From: Leucaena leucocephala
Taxonomy: Eukaryota; Streptophyta; Magnoliopsida; Fabales; Fabaceae
Assembly: GCA_037074615.1 (NCBI GenBank)
Contig: CM073532.1
Location: 18,740,001-18,804,000 of the forward strand
Direction: 5' to 3'
DNA: 64,000 nucleotides
In this document: piece by piece, positions 1 to 11,129 of the stretch
Numbering within the stretch: position 1 is the first letter of the stretch
Layout of the letters: each line of letters opens with the position of its first letter
The notes under the pieces: model-generated
What the model was told of the DNA's origin: nothing
The model's database searches: none
The model's input: only the letters and a program-made list of their open reading frames with translations
Made by a program: the position numbers and the translations under genes

Positions 1-1234
1 TTTCTTTTCAGTTCTGTCTAGACTTGATGAAGAAGCTGGAATTTCAACATTCTAAGTCTATAAATAGATTCAAAAGGCAAAATTGTGTAGGGTAAAGTTA
101 AGATGTAAGTTAGTTTAAAGGATAAGGCAATTAACCACAAATAGAGAAAGTTAGGGGTTGAGTGGTTAATTGAGTTTAAAGTTATAAAATGTTAGTGAAG
201 TGAGATTGTAATGAATGAATGATAATGCAATGTTAGGATTTGGTTTGTGAGCTCAAAGAGGGAAGCCACACATCAAAGAGAAGTAAGAAGCAAGAGGTAA
301 AGAGAAAGGATAAAGAAAGCAAGGAGTATGAGGTAGTGAACTTACCTACTTGTATGCTTATGTTGCTTGGATGCTTTATGTGATGTTTATTTACTTTGAT
401 AATGTGAAGCATGTATGATTAAGTAATACTCTATTTCTTTTTATGCTATGGCCATATGTTATAATTAAGGAACATGGAAGCATGTAAGTATCATTATGCA
501 AGCAAGATCATTAAGTGCACACATAGTAACATCAAGCATATAGTTGTATACATTGTATGGTTTCTGTTTGCCACTGAGATTTCCCCAGAAATCTCACCCC
601 ATCCATGTAATCCCAATCCCCATAGGTTTATGAATGAGGAAAGAGGATGAAGAAGCATGAAGAGGGGTTAGGAATTGGTCAATGTAAATGTTATATGGTG
701 TTATGTAAAGAATTCTTGCAAGTAATGATGCTGAATGCTTAGTTTAAGCAATAATGTTTATGATGTAATGAAAATTGGTGAATGATGGAATAAATGTATG
801 AAATTTTACAGACATTGAGTTAACATGTCAAGCTTCATTTTGACACCAACAACTGCTTATTTTGATGTCTGTACAAAGAAAACAAATTTTCCAAAGATGG
901 GGACCAGAATCTATTTTCAGAATTTTTGACCAAATGAACAGAAATTTTTGACGAATAAATTGTATTAATTGGATAAGCATTTGGTCAGTAACTTATTTTT
1001 CCCCTAAACTTCAAGATGTTAGATTCGAGTAAAATTTTGAACCACTTCATTTCAATTTTTCTAGAATTAATTATGATTTTTTTGAAGTTCATCGCCTAAT
1101 CTAGAATACCATATGAACAGTAACTTTTCAAGAGTAAAAAATTCCAGATTTAGCTAATGGACTTCAAGGGTCATGTAAGTGGTTCTAAATGCTACCAAAT
1201 GGTCTCTAAGACATTCGAAAGTAAGGATGTTATA
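1..1234 (+). repeat. 3' part of a gypsy-type LTR (related to LARD-B)
   Basis: The sequence matches, with clear divergence, the reverse complement of the LARD-B LTR at 33037-36095. Shared blocks include the AATTGTGTAGGGTAA segment near 75-100, the TTCCCCAGAAATCTCA region near 580, and the tail GGTTCTAAATGCTACCAA near 1180 ending in AAGGATGTTATA. A primer-site-like sequence follows directly, so this is the downstream LTR end of a plus-strand element whose start lies left of the window. No coding potential is visible. The terminal CA has become TA, which fits an old copy. Confidence 0.75.
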
Positions 1235-1237
1235 TTT

Positions 1238-1249
1238 TGGTATCAAAGT
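1238..1249 (+). other. Degenerate tRNA-iMet primer binding site
   Basis: TGGTATCAAAGT lies 3 bp after the LTR end and differs from the intact TGGTATCAGAGC of gypsy-A and LARD-B by two bases. Its position immediately after an LTR is as expected for a minus-strand primer site. It is followed by about 180 bp of unassigned internal sequence before the minisatellite. Confidence 0.6.
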
Positions 1250-1429
1250 AATATTTCTGGTATCAGATAGGATAATTCTCAGACCCTAAACCTAAGTAAT
1301 TAACATTATGTTAAGGTTAGGGTACTTAGTGAGAAGTTAATATCACTTAAGTCTGAATTTTAGGTGAACCAAGAAGATCCCCTCCCTAAATGATTGGTTC
1401 ACTAGTTAAAGAAGGATTCAGATAAGGAA

Positions 1430-1738
1430 TCTCGGCAAGAGCTGGGCAAGCTTGTTCAATGTGTAGGCAAGTATTGGCAAGGGGTGGCAAGCCCGGGCAA
1501 GGTGGTGCAATGTCTGGGCAAGCTTTTTCAATGTCTAGGCAAGTTTTGGCAAGATGGTGGCAAGTCCGGGCAAGATGATGCAATGCTCTGGCAAGCTTGT
1601 TCCATGTCTGGGCAAGCGTGGGCAACGTCCGGGCAAGTTTGTTCAACATCTGGGCAAGCGTGGGCAACGTCCGGGCAAGTGTAGGCAAGGACCGGCCAAG
1701 GTGGTTCAATGTCTGGGCAAGCTTGTTCGATGTGTAGG
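1430..1738. repeat. Minisatellite of GGGCAAG-type units, about 21 bp
   Basis: The core (T)GGGCAAG recurs about every 10-11 bp, with a stronger period near 21 bp (GGGCAAGCTTGTTCAATGTCT and variants). Because 21 is a multiple of three, several frames stay open and encode heptad repeats such as LARTLPT/LAQMLNK on the minus strand. I treat those frames as a by-product of the repeat. The array is cut in mid-unit by the LTR that starts at 1739. It lies just inside the primer site of a gypsy-type element. Confidence 0.8.
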
Positions 1739-3753
1739 TGTAATATCTCAATTTTTAGGCTCAGAGACTCAAAAAGTAGCCTGAAATAGATAGGCTACCA
1801 GACTCCTTTGAGCAGAAGTCCCAAAAACATGCAGAGGATTTTTAGGGACTAAACTGCAAAAAAGTGAAAGTATAGGGACTTATATGTAAATAGTAAAAGT
1901 CCCTAGGTGTGTAATGGTCATTCTAGAAAAGAAAGGGACTAAAGTGAAAGTCTAAAAGTTTCATGGTGCAAAAATGGAACTAGACACAAGTTGTGGGCCA
2001 TTAAGTATAATTATGAAAAGTTGAGGGACTTAATTGAAAAGAGGAAAAGTTTCCAGGGGCAAAATTGGAATTATAGAAATTGAGCCGGAAAAGGTCCAAA
2101 AAATGCTCGAAAATAGTTTTGTGCCAAATTTTCCTAATAAATAGAGAAAATTATTCTGATCAGTTTAACGCAACACAGAATTTTGATTTGAGGTCCCAAA
2201 AAATTGATATTAATTTCTGAAGTCTGGTAATTATTGTAGTATCTTCTGGACCTCATAATCAGATGAAATTATGTGGTAAATTCTTATAATTAATATAAGA
2301 ATTTATGAAACTGACAGAAGTCAAAAAAAGAGTCCTGTAGACTTAATTATGGAATTTACGGTGGAAAAGGACACCGATAAAGGGTTTAAAGGAAATGGCA
2401 AAAATACCCCTATGTTATAAAATAATTAAAGAATGAGTGAAGGGTATTTTGGTCATTTGACTAAGGTTAGACAGTCAAGGAAGGCTATCTGAATAAGTTG
2501 ATCAGGGTCAAGGAATACTCTGGTAAGGTGTGAAAAGATAATAATGCCCCTAGACTCATTAAAGTAAATAAAGAGGAACCAAGGGTATTTTGATAATTTG
2601 CCAAGGGATGTTTCTTGGGAATTGAGCCATCAGAGTACTTGAGCTTGATCAGAGACCCAATATGACATTTCAAGAGTCCAAAAATGTGGCCCAATATTTA
2701 TGTGGGTTAAAGTGGCATTAAAATAATATTTTAGTATCTTTTCAATAAACTAAAGTTACTCGATTGAAGTGATAACTGGGGAATTGATCAGATAAAGCTT
2801 TGGACTTATCTGGAAGCCATGAGGTGAAAGGTGTCCTCATAGGACCCATCAAGATACCACATGGAACTAATCTAGAGGAAGGAGAAAAAGCTAAGGACAC
2901 GTGGCAAGATCTTAGCCGTTTATTCCGGATAAGACTCTAGAATTCTCTGGAAACGCTGAGTCAGCTGGTGAGGTGTCCCAAGGGCCCCACCATGTTCCAC
3001 CTAAGCATGTGAGGAGTCCCTTGATGATGTCATGTTTGATGAGTCATTGAGGAGGAGGATGCAGGCAAAGCTTCTTGAGGAAGCTAAGCGATCTGAGCCG
3101 TTCATTGTGATTCGATCTGAGCCATCCATTCCACCTCCCTCCACCTATAAATACCCCTCACCCCCTCCCATTTCATTCACACCACAGTCAAGAACAAGAA
3201 AGGAAGAGAAAGAGAGAAAGAAAGAGAAAGAAAGGAAGAGAAAGAAAGAGTTCTGGCTGAGTTAGGAGCAATCCAAGGAGCTTAGGGACTCGACAAGCTT
3301 AGGAATAAGGTAAGTAATTTATTCTAGTCCCTGCTCTAATAAATTAGAGGATTGTTTTTATAATTTTAATAGTTAAGATAGAGAAATATCTCTCTCTACA
3401 AGGTTAGCCGTGGATAGAAAGAAAGTTAGGGGATTATTAGAATAGGGGTATTACCTCAAGATAAGCTTGAGTTAAGTGGAGTTATACTGGATAGGATAAT
3501 AATAACAATATTATTATGCTATGTATAGGCTCTGACCTCTATAAAGAAGGGTCTCAGAGCAAAGGCTAAGGACTAAAGGAAAGGCTGCATGCCAGGTAGT
3601 GAACTTATACCTAAACTTGTATGCTTATTGCTTGAGTGTTGTTAATATGCTATTTACTTGTCTTAGTTATGTGAAGCATGTATGATTGATAATGCTCTAT
3701 TTCTTTTTATGCTATGCCCATATGTTATAAGTAAGAACATAGAAGCATGTATA
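1739..3753 (+). repeat. Gypsy-type LTR, 3' end missing (family of the solo LTR at 26975)
   Basis: It starts TGTAATATCTCAATTTTTAGG, matching the start of the complete solo LTR at 26975-29128, and keeps the order of blocks: GGGACT-rich U3, TATA box CTATAAATACCCC near 3146, a purine tract (GAAAG/GGAAGAG) at about 3190-3255, then AAGGTAAGTAA near 3307, which resembles a splice donor. It stops at 3753 where a reverse copia LTR begins. The left edge lies inside the minisatellite. No TSD could be recovered because the right flank is lost. Confidence 0.75.
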
Positions 3754-5675
3754 TGAAGGGAATTGGAAGACACGCAGCGAAAATTAACTTTAAATTTTTT
3801 TTCCATTCCCTGCCTAGATCTACCGAGTGTGTTTAAGTCAAGTAGTAAGAAGTGTTACCTTCGGTATTTGAACTATAGTCGCGACCTCCGTGTCCACTAG
3901 TCGCAACTCTTCGCCTCTGGAGTTTTCAGTTACGACCTACTCAGCTTATAGTCGCGACCTGTAGCCTCTAGAGTTTTCTGTCGTGACCTCCTCAACTTTT
4001 AGATGTGACCTGTCGTCTCTAGAGTTATCAGTCCCGACTTCCTCAGCTTCTAGTCACGACTAGTCGTCTCTTTTCGATATTCTGACATTCAGGACGCCTG
4101 TATGGTCGCGACCTAAGTGTCTACGCGTCGCGACTTGTCGTCGTACCTGGTGCTCTCTCTTCGATCGTAATAAGTTCACAACTCAGATCGGCTTCCTCTA
4201 TCGGTATCCACATGAACAGCATTCCAACCACGAACGACGTCCTAGCGCCTCTTGTCCCTCTAGAGCTTTCTCAAGAATCTGTCCTCACCGTCCCTATTTT
4301 GGCCGTTTCTTATCTGCAAACCTTTTACACTCTCCTTGCCCCTTTTTGTCTCATCAAGAACCCTAGCCCCTAATGTCAAATATATAGGATGCTATCAGTG
4401 TTCTGATTGGGTTGGATTTCAGAATTAATCTTATATTAATTTTAAAATTAATACAATATCATATATTGCATAATTTGATAAGAAAGTAATTAAATAAATA
4501 TAGTTTATATTAAATCTGTCCCACAGATTTAATTCACCTATCCATTTAATTTAAAATAAAGATAAGACAGAATTATATTTGATTTATTCTTATAAATCAA
4601 ATATGAGATATCATATCAATTTAAATTTCAAATTCAAATAGATCATATCAATTTAAATTCAAATTCAAAAGTGATAGAGATTTAATTTTTCCTTATAAAT
4701 TAAATCTTGCAAATATCTCTTATATTATATATAATATATATATGCGAATTTATATATATAAAATATATATAACCACACTAGATTATTCATTGAATCTGGA
4801 CATGTCTTAGATTCAATGAATCTGGACATCACAGCTCGTGTTGGGCTATTTTGTGTGTGACCCTATAGGCACATATGAAGTTGGCAATGGGCCAGTTACT
4901 ATACTGACCCACAAGTCGTAAGCTGTCTCTAGCAAGACATTATGACTACCCAAATCATATGAGGATCGATGAACGATGTTACCTTTCATACAACCACATC
5001 ACGTCCCTTTTGTCACACGATATTTTAGTCATGGATGAGGCATGGAGAACGTCATCCTCCTGTTCCTAACCGTTACTTTCTCGATCCCTGAGTAGTCTGA
5101 CTATAGAAATGGAACTACTCTTCCATTACAGTATGGCCATACATTTCTCAGACTCACTCAACAAGGGGCCCAGTAATATCTCTCTACGAATGTGAGGGAC
5201 AAATTCCATCTTGACCATTCACATTTCTCCGCATGAAAAACCACTGAACCTAAACATAGTCTGTATGATCACTCAGTCAAAAGTGACTTTTGACTAGGTC
5301 AAAGCTGAGCGTTTATCATGAAGGAATCCATGATGATCTCAGGTCAAAGGGCATAGTGACATGATTTGTATATGAGAGAAGCTTATGACTTAACCCATGC
5401 AGCTCTCTCATAGCGGGTCATTCCAGCACCCTGTACTCTTACATGTGCCTATGACTTTGATTTATATCTCTATATGTCTTCAAAGTCATACTGGTCTTAT
5501 TTCATCTCTGCTCCCGCATAGATGACTGACCAGGGACATTTAGGATAAGATCATGAGTTATCCAAGGATGGTCATCACAATAAACATGCAAATAATGTGA
5601 TAACATAATTAAGAAATTCATAAATCAACAATGTTCATAATATAATGATTGGCCCCTAAGGCACAATTTCCAACA
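3754..5675 (-). repeat. Copia LTR, reverse orientation (BARE-1/Angela-like)
   Basis: It is the reverse complement of the LTRs of copia-1 and copia-2: it opens TGAAGGGAATTGGAAG and closes GGCACAATTTCCAACA. It carries the same modules: TCGCGAC-like repeats at about 3870-4140 (mostly decayed to TCACGAC or TCGTGAC), an AT-rich palindromic core at about 4430-4780, and the GACC/TGAC-rich outer part. Length is 1922 bp. The flanks GTATA and GTTCT are not a duplication, so it is a solo LTR with rearranged flanks or the remnant of a deletion. Confidence 0.85.
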
Positions 5676-5682
5676 GTTCTAG

Positions 5683-5944
5683 AGTTAATGAATGCTTTTG
5701 AAATTTCTTCCAATATTATTGATATGAATGCCTGGGATGTTAGATTAGGACATATTAATCAAAATAGCATGATTAAACTGGCAAAATAAGAATTGCTGGG
5801 TTCCATTACAAGCATAGAAATGTCCTAATGTGAAAATAGTCAAGTGGGCAAGGCAACAAGAAAGTCTTTGGGTAAGGGAACAAGAGTTGAGAGTCCATTG
5901 TAATTAATCCATTCTGACATTTACGGTCCAATGAGTGTGAGGGC
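5683..5944 (+). pseudogene. Fragment of a different Ty1/copia pol (pre-integrase region)
   Basis: The plus strand reads as an interrupted GAG-pre-integrase zinc region: a W-x-x-RLGHIN motif, then LAK, a broken Cys pair, GK and the integrase start LIHSDIYGPMSVRA. In-frame stops occur at the AAATAAGAA near 5787 and again near 5825 and 5900. The spelling differs from copia-1 and copia-2 (RLGHINEKRISKL; LIHTDVCGPMN), so it comes from another lineage. It ends where the LTR fragment at 5945 starts. Only about 85 codons remain. Confidence 0.65.
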
Positions 5945-6178
5945 TGTCATATCCTAATTTTTCCCTATCTATATAATACTGATAGATGAAAGAGGTTTAG
6001 AAAGGATTATGATGATGAATGGAAAAGAAAAGAATGATTAGATGGAGGTTTAAAGAAGAGGGACTAAATTGAAAAGTATAAAAGTTTCATAGTGCCAAAT
6101 GTAAAGTAGACCTAAACTTTGGGCCATTAAGTGTAATTATAAAAAGTTGAGGGCCTAGAGTGTAATTTTCAAAAGTTT
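5945..6178 (+). repeat. First 234 bp of a gypsy-type LTR (family E)
   Basis: It is almost identical to the start of the LTR at 6877 (TGTCATATCCTAATTTTTCCC). The match ends at CAAAAGTTT (6171-6178), where the other copy continues AAGGACC. Internal sequence follows directly, so the rest of the 5' LTR, the primer site and most of the interior were lost. Confidence 0.85.
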
Positions 6179-6876
6179 GTAAAATATGCTAAAGCTCTGA
6201 GTGTTAGAGCTATGCATATTCATGAAAGGAATGCTTGAGCTCCGACGTTAGAGCTTTGCATTCATGAGCAGGTATGTAATCCTGCAATATGTTGGCCAGG
6301 CATTATGCATATTAGAGTATGTGCTCCTACTTAGTAGTAAAGTAAAGAAAAGAATAACTGCATAAGTCCTTTCTCTGTATGATGCTGATAAGAGAAATAT
6401 GATTATAAGAAAAGAGAGATGAAGCTTTGCGGATGCTAAGGAATTCCGCAAGATACTAAGAGAAGTAATAAGAGATAAGTGCGTGAAAGTATAATGAGTA
6501 ATTAATGGAAACTCCCGAATACAGTAATATTCGAGAGAGTTTGATATGAAAGAAATGGACACTACTCACAAGTCTAGCACAATGAGTTGTCCATAAGCAA
6601 AAAAAAATGCATAGCAAGTGAGCAAGTACCGAAATGAAGTAAAGTTCAACTCTAATTGAGTTGATTCAGAAAAGAAGAGTCATGATAGTAAAGATATGAA
6701 GATCTGCGAATATATATTAAAAGCATTCTGCTAGATGTCAAGATAAAGGATAAGAGATAGATACCCAATCCTTAGTCATAGAGCAGAAAGAGATACAGAG
6801 AAAATATATATCCGAGATAGTTGACTAAGGTACTAAGTAAATTTCGAGGACAAAATTTATTTTAAGGGGGTAGAAA
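6179..6876 (+). mobile_element. Internal remnant of a LARD-like gypsy derivative with polypurine tract
   Basis: The segment is recognisably the reverse complement of LARD-B interior sequence at 36096-36780 (shared GTTAGAGCTTTGCATT, CAGGCATTATGCATA and AGTAGTAAAGTAAAG blocks). It ends with AAATTTCGAGGACAAAATTT and the polypurine tract TTAAGGGGGTAGAAA at about 6862-6876, immediately before the 3' LTR. I see no reading frame with gypsy motifs, so this appears to be the protein-free interior of a non-autonomous element. Confidence 0.7.
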
Positions 6877-8301
6877 TGTCATATCCTAATTTTTCCCTAT
6901 CTGTATAATACTAATAGAGGCAAGAGGTTTAGAAAGGATTATGATGATGAATGGAAAAGAAAAGAATGATTAGATGGAGGTTTAAAGAAGAGGGACTAAA
7001 TTGAAAAGTATAAAAGTTTCATGGTGCAAAATGTAAAGTATACATAAACTTTGGGCCATTAAGTGTAATTATAAAAAGTTGAGGGCCTAAAGTGTAATTT
7101 TCAAAAGTTTAAGGACCTAAATGTAATTTATCAAGAGTTCAAGGGGCAAAAGTGTAATTATGAAGAAACTGAGCCGAAAAAGGCCCAAAATTGGCCCTAA
7201 ACAGACTAGTCCCAAATTTTACCAGTAAATAGAGAAAATTATTCCGGTCAGTTTGACGCAACACAGAATTTCGATTTGAGGTCCTGAAAAATTGATATAA
7301 ATTTATGAAGTTAGGAAAATTATTACAGTATTTTTTAGACCTCAGAATCAGATGAAGCTTTACAGTAAATTCCTATAATTAATATAAGAATTTATAAAAC
7401 TGACAAGATCAGAAAAGGAATCCTGTAGAATTTTTAATAGAATTTACAGTGTAATAAAATACCCTATAAATACCTTCGAGAGAGGTTTCTCGAGATTTAT
7501 GCCATAAAGTTAGTGGACCATACAAAGGCCCAAAATGGCGTCCCAGAGGCCCAATAAGGTAACTAAGCAGTTATGTGGGCTAGTGTCCAGAGGAACCCCG
7601 GAAAAGTGTGAAATTATGAAAATGCCCCTGTGTTGTACTAATGAGCAAGGGGTAAATGGAGGGCATTTTGGTCATTTTGGATAGGCCAAAAATGCCAAGG
7701 TGAGTACAGGAATGATTACCTAGAGTCAGTATGTACCCTGATAAGGTATAAAGAGGTGTGAAATGACAATTATGCTGTTAGGTTAATATAGTGCAAGGAA
7801 GGGCACCGGGTATTTTGGTCATTTCACAATGGATGAATATTAGATGAAATTTGACAGTAAATTCTTATAATTAATATGAGAATTTATTAAACTAACAGAA
7901 GTCAAAAAGGAGTTCAATAAAATTAATTATGAAATTTACGATGAAAAAGGACACCGATAAAGGGTTTACAGGAAATGTATATAATTTTTATCAGGACTTT
8001 TGGATCTCAGAAAATTATGAAACTTGGCATAGAATTCATTTTATATTAGAATGAATTTCTAAAAATATTAGAACAATTAAAAGAGGTGTTTAGCATTTAT
8101 TCCAAGATCAGGGTAATTTAAGGATATCGGTATAACAAAAGTGCATTGGGATTTGTACCAAGTAGCTATTGGACCTAAAAGAGGCCCAACATTTCGTCCA
8201 AGGGAAGCCCAAGTCCAATAATGAATAATTTATGGATTTTTGAAAAAAAAAGAAGGAATAAAGTAAGAATTAGGGTTTGCACATGGTGGGACCTACCAAA
8301 G
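6877..8301 (+). repeat. 3' LTR of the family-E element, first part
   Basis: It begins TGTCATATCC directly after the polypurine tract. The middle (GGGCCATTAAGTGTAATTA, CAACACAGAATTTCGATTTG, GACACCGATAAAGGGTTTA) matches the gypsy LTRs at 1739 and 33037. Copia-1 inserted at 8302, and the LTR resumes at 30449: the text around the junction (GGTTTGCACATGGTGGGACC then CTCACACATGGAGTCC) lines up with the LARD-B LTR. Confidence 0.8.
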
Positions 8302-10141
8302 TGTTGGAAATTGTGCCCTAAGGGCCAATCATTGTATCATGTTATCACATTATTTGCATATTTACTATGATGACCATCCTTGAATAACTCATGATCTTAT
8401 CCTAAATGTCCTTGGTCGATCATCTATGCGGGAGCAGAGATAAAATAATACCAGTATGACTTTGAAGATATATAGAGATATAAATCAAAGTCATAGGCAC
8501 ATGTAAGAGTACAGGATGCTGGACCGACCCGCTACGAGAGAGCTACATGGGTTAAGTCATAAGCTTCTCTCATATACAAGCCATGTCACTATGCCCTTTG
8601 ACCTGAGATCATCATGGATTCCTACATGACAAACGCTCAGTTTTGACCTAGTCAAAAGTCACTTTTGACCGAGTGATCATAAAGGCTATGTTCGGGCTCA
8701 TTGTTTTTTCATGCGGAGGAATGTGAATGGTCAAGATGGAATTTGTCCCTCACATTCGTAGAGAGATATTACTGGGCCCCTCGATGAGTGATCTGAGAAA
8801 TGTATGGCCATACTGTAATGGAAGGGTAGTTCCATTACTATAGTCAGACTGCTCAGGGATCGAGAAAGTAACGGTCAGGAATAGGAGGATGACGTTCACC
8901 ATGCCTCATCCATGACCAAAATATCGTGTGACAAAAGGGACGTGATATGGTTGTATGAAAGGTAACATCGTTCATCGATCCTCATATGTTTTGGGTAGTC
9001 GTAATGCCTTGCTAGAGGCCGCTTATGACTTATGGGTTAGTATAGTAACTGGCCCACTGCCAACTTCATATGAGCCTACAGGGTCGCACACAAAATAGCC
9101 CAACTCGAGCTGTGATGTTCGGGTTCATTGAATCTAAGACATGTCTTGATTAAATGAATAATCTAGGGTGAATTTATATATTTTATATATATATAAATTT
9201 GTATTTATATATTATATATAATATAAGAGATATTTGCAAGATTTAATTTATAAGGATAAACTAAATCTCTATCACTTTTGAATTTGAATTTAAATGGATA
9301 TGATCTATTTGAATTTGAAATTCAAATTGATAAGATATCTCAAATTTGATTTATGAGAATAAATCAAATATAATTCCGTCTTATCTTTATTAAATAAATA
9401 GGCGATTTAAATCTGTGGGACGGATTTAATAAAAACCATATTTATTTAATTAGTTTCTTATCAAATTATGCAATATATGATATTGTATTAATTTTAGAAT
9501 TAATATAAGATTAACTCTGAAGCCCGGCCCAATTAGAAGCCCGATAGCATCCTATATATTTGACATTATGAGCTAGGATTCTACACAACACAACACACAA
9601 GAGAAAAAGGGGCAAGGAGAGTGCAAAAGGTTTGCAGATAAGAAACTGCCGGAATAGAGACAGTGAGGACGGAATCTTGAGAAAACCCTAGAGGGACAAG
9701 AGGCGCTAGCACGTCGTTCGTGGTTGAAACGTTATTCATGTGGATACCGGTAGAGGAAGCCGATCTGAGTTGTCGACTTCTTGCAAACGAGAAAAGAGCA
9801 CTAGGTACGACGACGTCGCGACCATTTGACACAGAGGTCGGGACCAAATTGGCTTCTGAACTTCAGAAATTCGAAAAGAGGCTCCAGGTCTCGACTAGAA
9901 GCTGAGTAGGTCACGACTGAAAGCTTCAGAGACCACAGGTCATGACTAGAAGCTGATTAGGTCGCGAATGAAAGTTCCAGAGGCGAGGAGTCACGACTAG
10001 TGGATACGGAGGTCGCGACTAAAGCTCGAATACCGAAGGTAACACTTCTTTCTCCTTGACTTAAACATATTCGGTATATCTGGCTGGTAATGGAAAAATT
10101 TTTAAAGTTAATTTCCGCTGTGTGTCTTCCAATTCCCTTCA
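8302..10141 (+). repeat. Copia-1 5' LTR
   Basis: The LTR runs from TGTTGGAAATTGTGCCC to CCAATTCCCTTCA, 1840 bp, and is followed one base later by the primer site. It contains an AT-rich palindromic stretch (about 9160-9480), a CCTATATATTTGAC promoter-like box (9551) and a GTCGCGAC-derived repeat array (about 9810-10030). This copy has fewer array units than the 3' LTR of the same element. Confidence 0.9.
9551..9564 (+). promoter_or_regulatory. Probable TATA box of the copia LTR
   Basis: CCTATATATTTGAC is conserved at the same place in every copia LTR here (29757, 32969, about 38427, about 45524). It is followed by an ACACAACACACAAGAG segment about 40 bp later, which would suit a transcript start. 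The assignment rests on position and conservation only. Confidence 0.5.
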
Positions 10142-10142
10142 G

Positions 10143-10154
10143 TGGTATCAGAGC
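10143..10154 (+). other. Primer binding site (tRNA-iMet), copia-1
   Basis: TGGTATCAGAGC starts two bases after the LTR end. It is complementary to the 3' end of plant initiator methionine tRNA, the usual primer for Ty1/copia elements of this type. Confidence 0.9.
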
Positions 10155-11129
10155 CATGCCGTTTTATGTTTAAGTTAGGTTTGATTGTTGATACATATGA
10201 TGTATGTTAGACTTCTTAGCTGTTCATATGATAACATGAGCTTTATGTATGACATAAAGGGAATCCATTCTATGTATGACATATAAGGAATCCGAAAGGA
10301 AATTGAAATCGGTGGTGTATGTTAATTGATTTGATCAATTAATATTAATGGGCTGTAAGAAAATAGAATTAAGATTCTTGATTATTTATCAAAAAAATTT
10401 ATTGGGGCGCTGCCCCAGACCCCTCCCGCTAACCGGCTAGTGGGACCGCCGTGGCTACCTGATCGTAGCGCAACATAATCGCAATATATATATTGATATA
10501 TGAATATTTTGAAATATTTATTGCCCTTCAAATAGTATGAATTTTGATTCTTGAATGGTTGGGTATGGTGAACAATATGGCTCTAGATTACAAGTGTTGT
10601 AATTTTTCTAAATACGGCCTGCGTGTCGTGCCTTCCTCTAATTATTCTCGTTGTACATTCTCTTCTCATCTCACTCCCATCGAATGTTAAACCCTCGAAA
10701 AGAAATCTTAAGTCATATGCCGTCAATTAATGAACACTTATCAAAACCTCGATCGCTCATTTGTAGGCTCCACCAAAGTGGGTGCATTTAAGTTATCTTG
10801 GGGAGATAAGCAAGAGTAATGGTGCTACTCTTATGTTTGTTATTGTTTGACTTAATTGAGATTATCAAAATGGTTTTGGGTCTCAAGGCATTAGATGGGA
10901 TTAAAACATGCCGGATCATATGATGATGGAATCCCATAAATATCTAAGAGTTACATTTGATGTAATTGGTAAAGTTGTTACCTACCTAAATAACTTAAAG
11001 TTGAGCGTCCTGCCAAAGCGGACTCAAGTTTAAGCCAAATATGGATCTTAGCCCACTAATTATTACATTGAGGGTTGTTTTATTCAGTGGGAGATTGCTA
11101 ATTCGCTTGTATATTTTAATTGTAGAATC
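10155..11129 (+). other. Copia-1 untranslated leader
   Basis: No gene is visible between the primer site and the gag ATG. A GC-rich block at about 10403-10460 contains the self-complementary GGGGCGCTGCCCC and then CGCTAACCGGCTAG, standing out in AT-rich DNA and kept almost unchanged in copia-2 (about 39344-39400). Relative to copia-2 this leader lacks about 170-200 bp near 10690. A structured packaging or dimerisation signal is a reasonable guess. Confidence 0.7.

Noticed and set aside
1386..1751. 121-codon minus-strand ORF with Leu heptads
   Set aside because: It is created by the 21-bp minisatellite, whose period keeps several frames open on both strands; there is no conserved start context and no family match.
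3032..3265. 77-codon Lys/Glu-rich ORF
   Set aside because: It reads through the TATA box and purine tract of an LTR; the Lys/Glu bias is the translation of GAAAG repeats.
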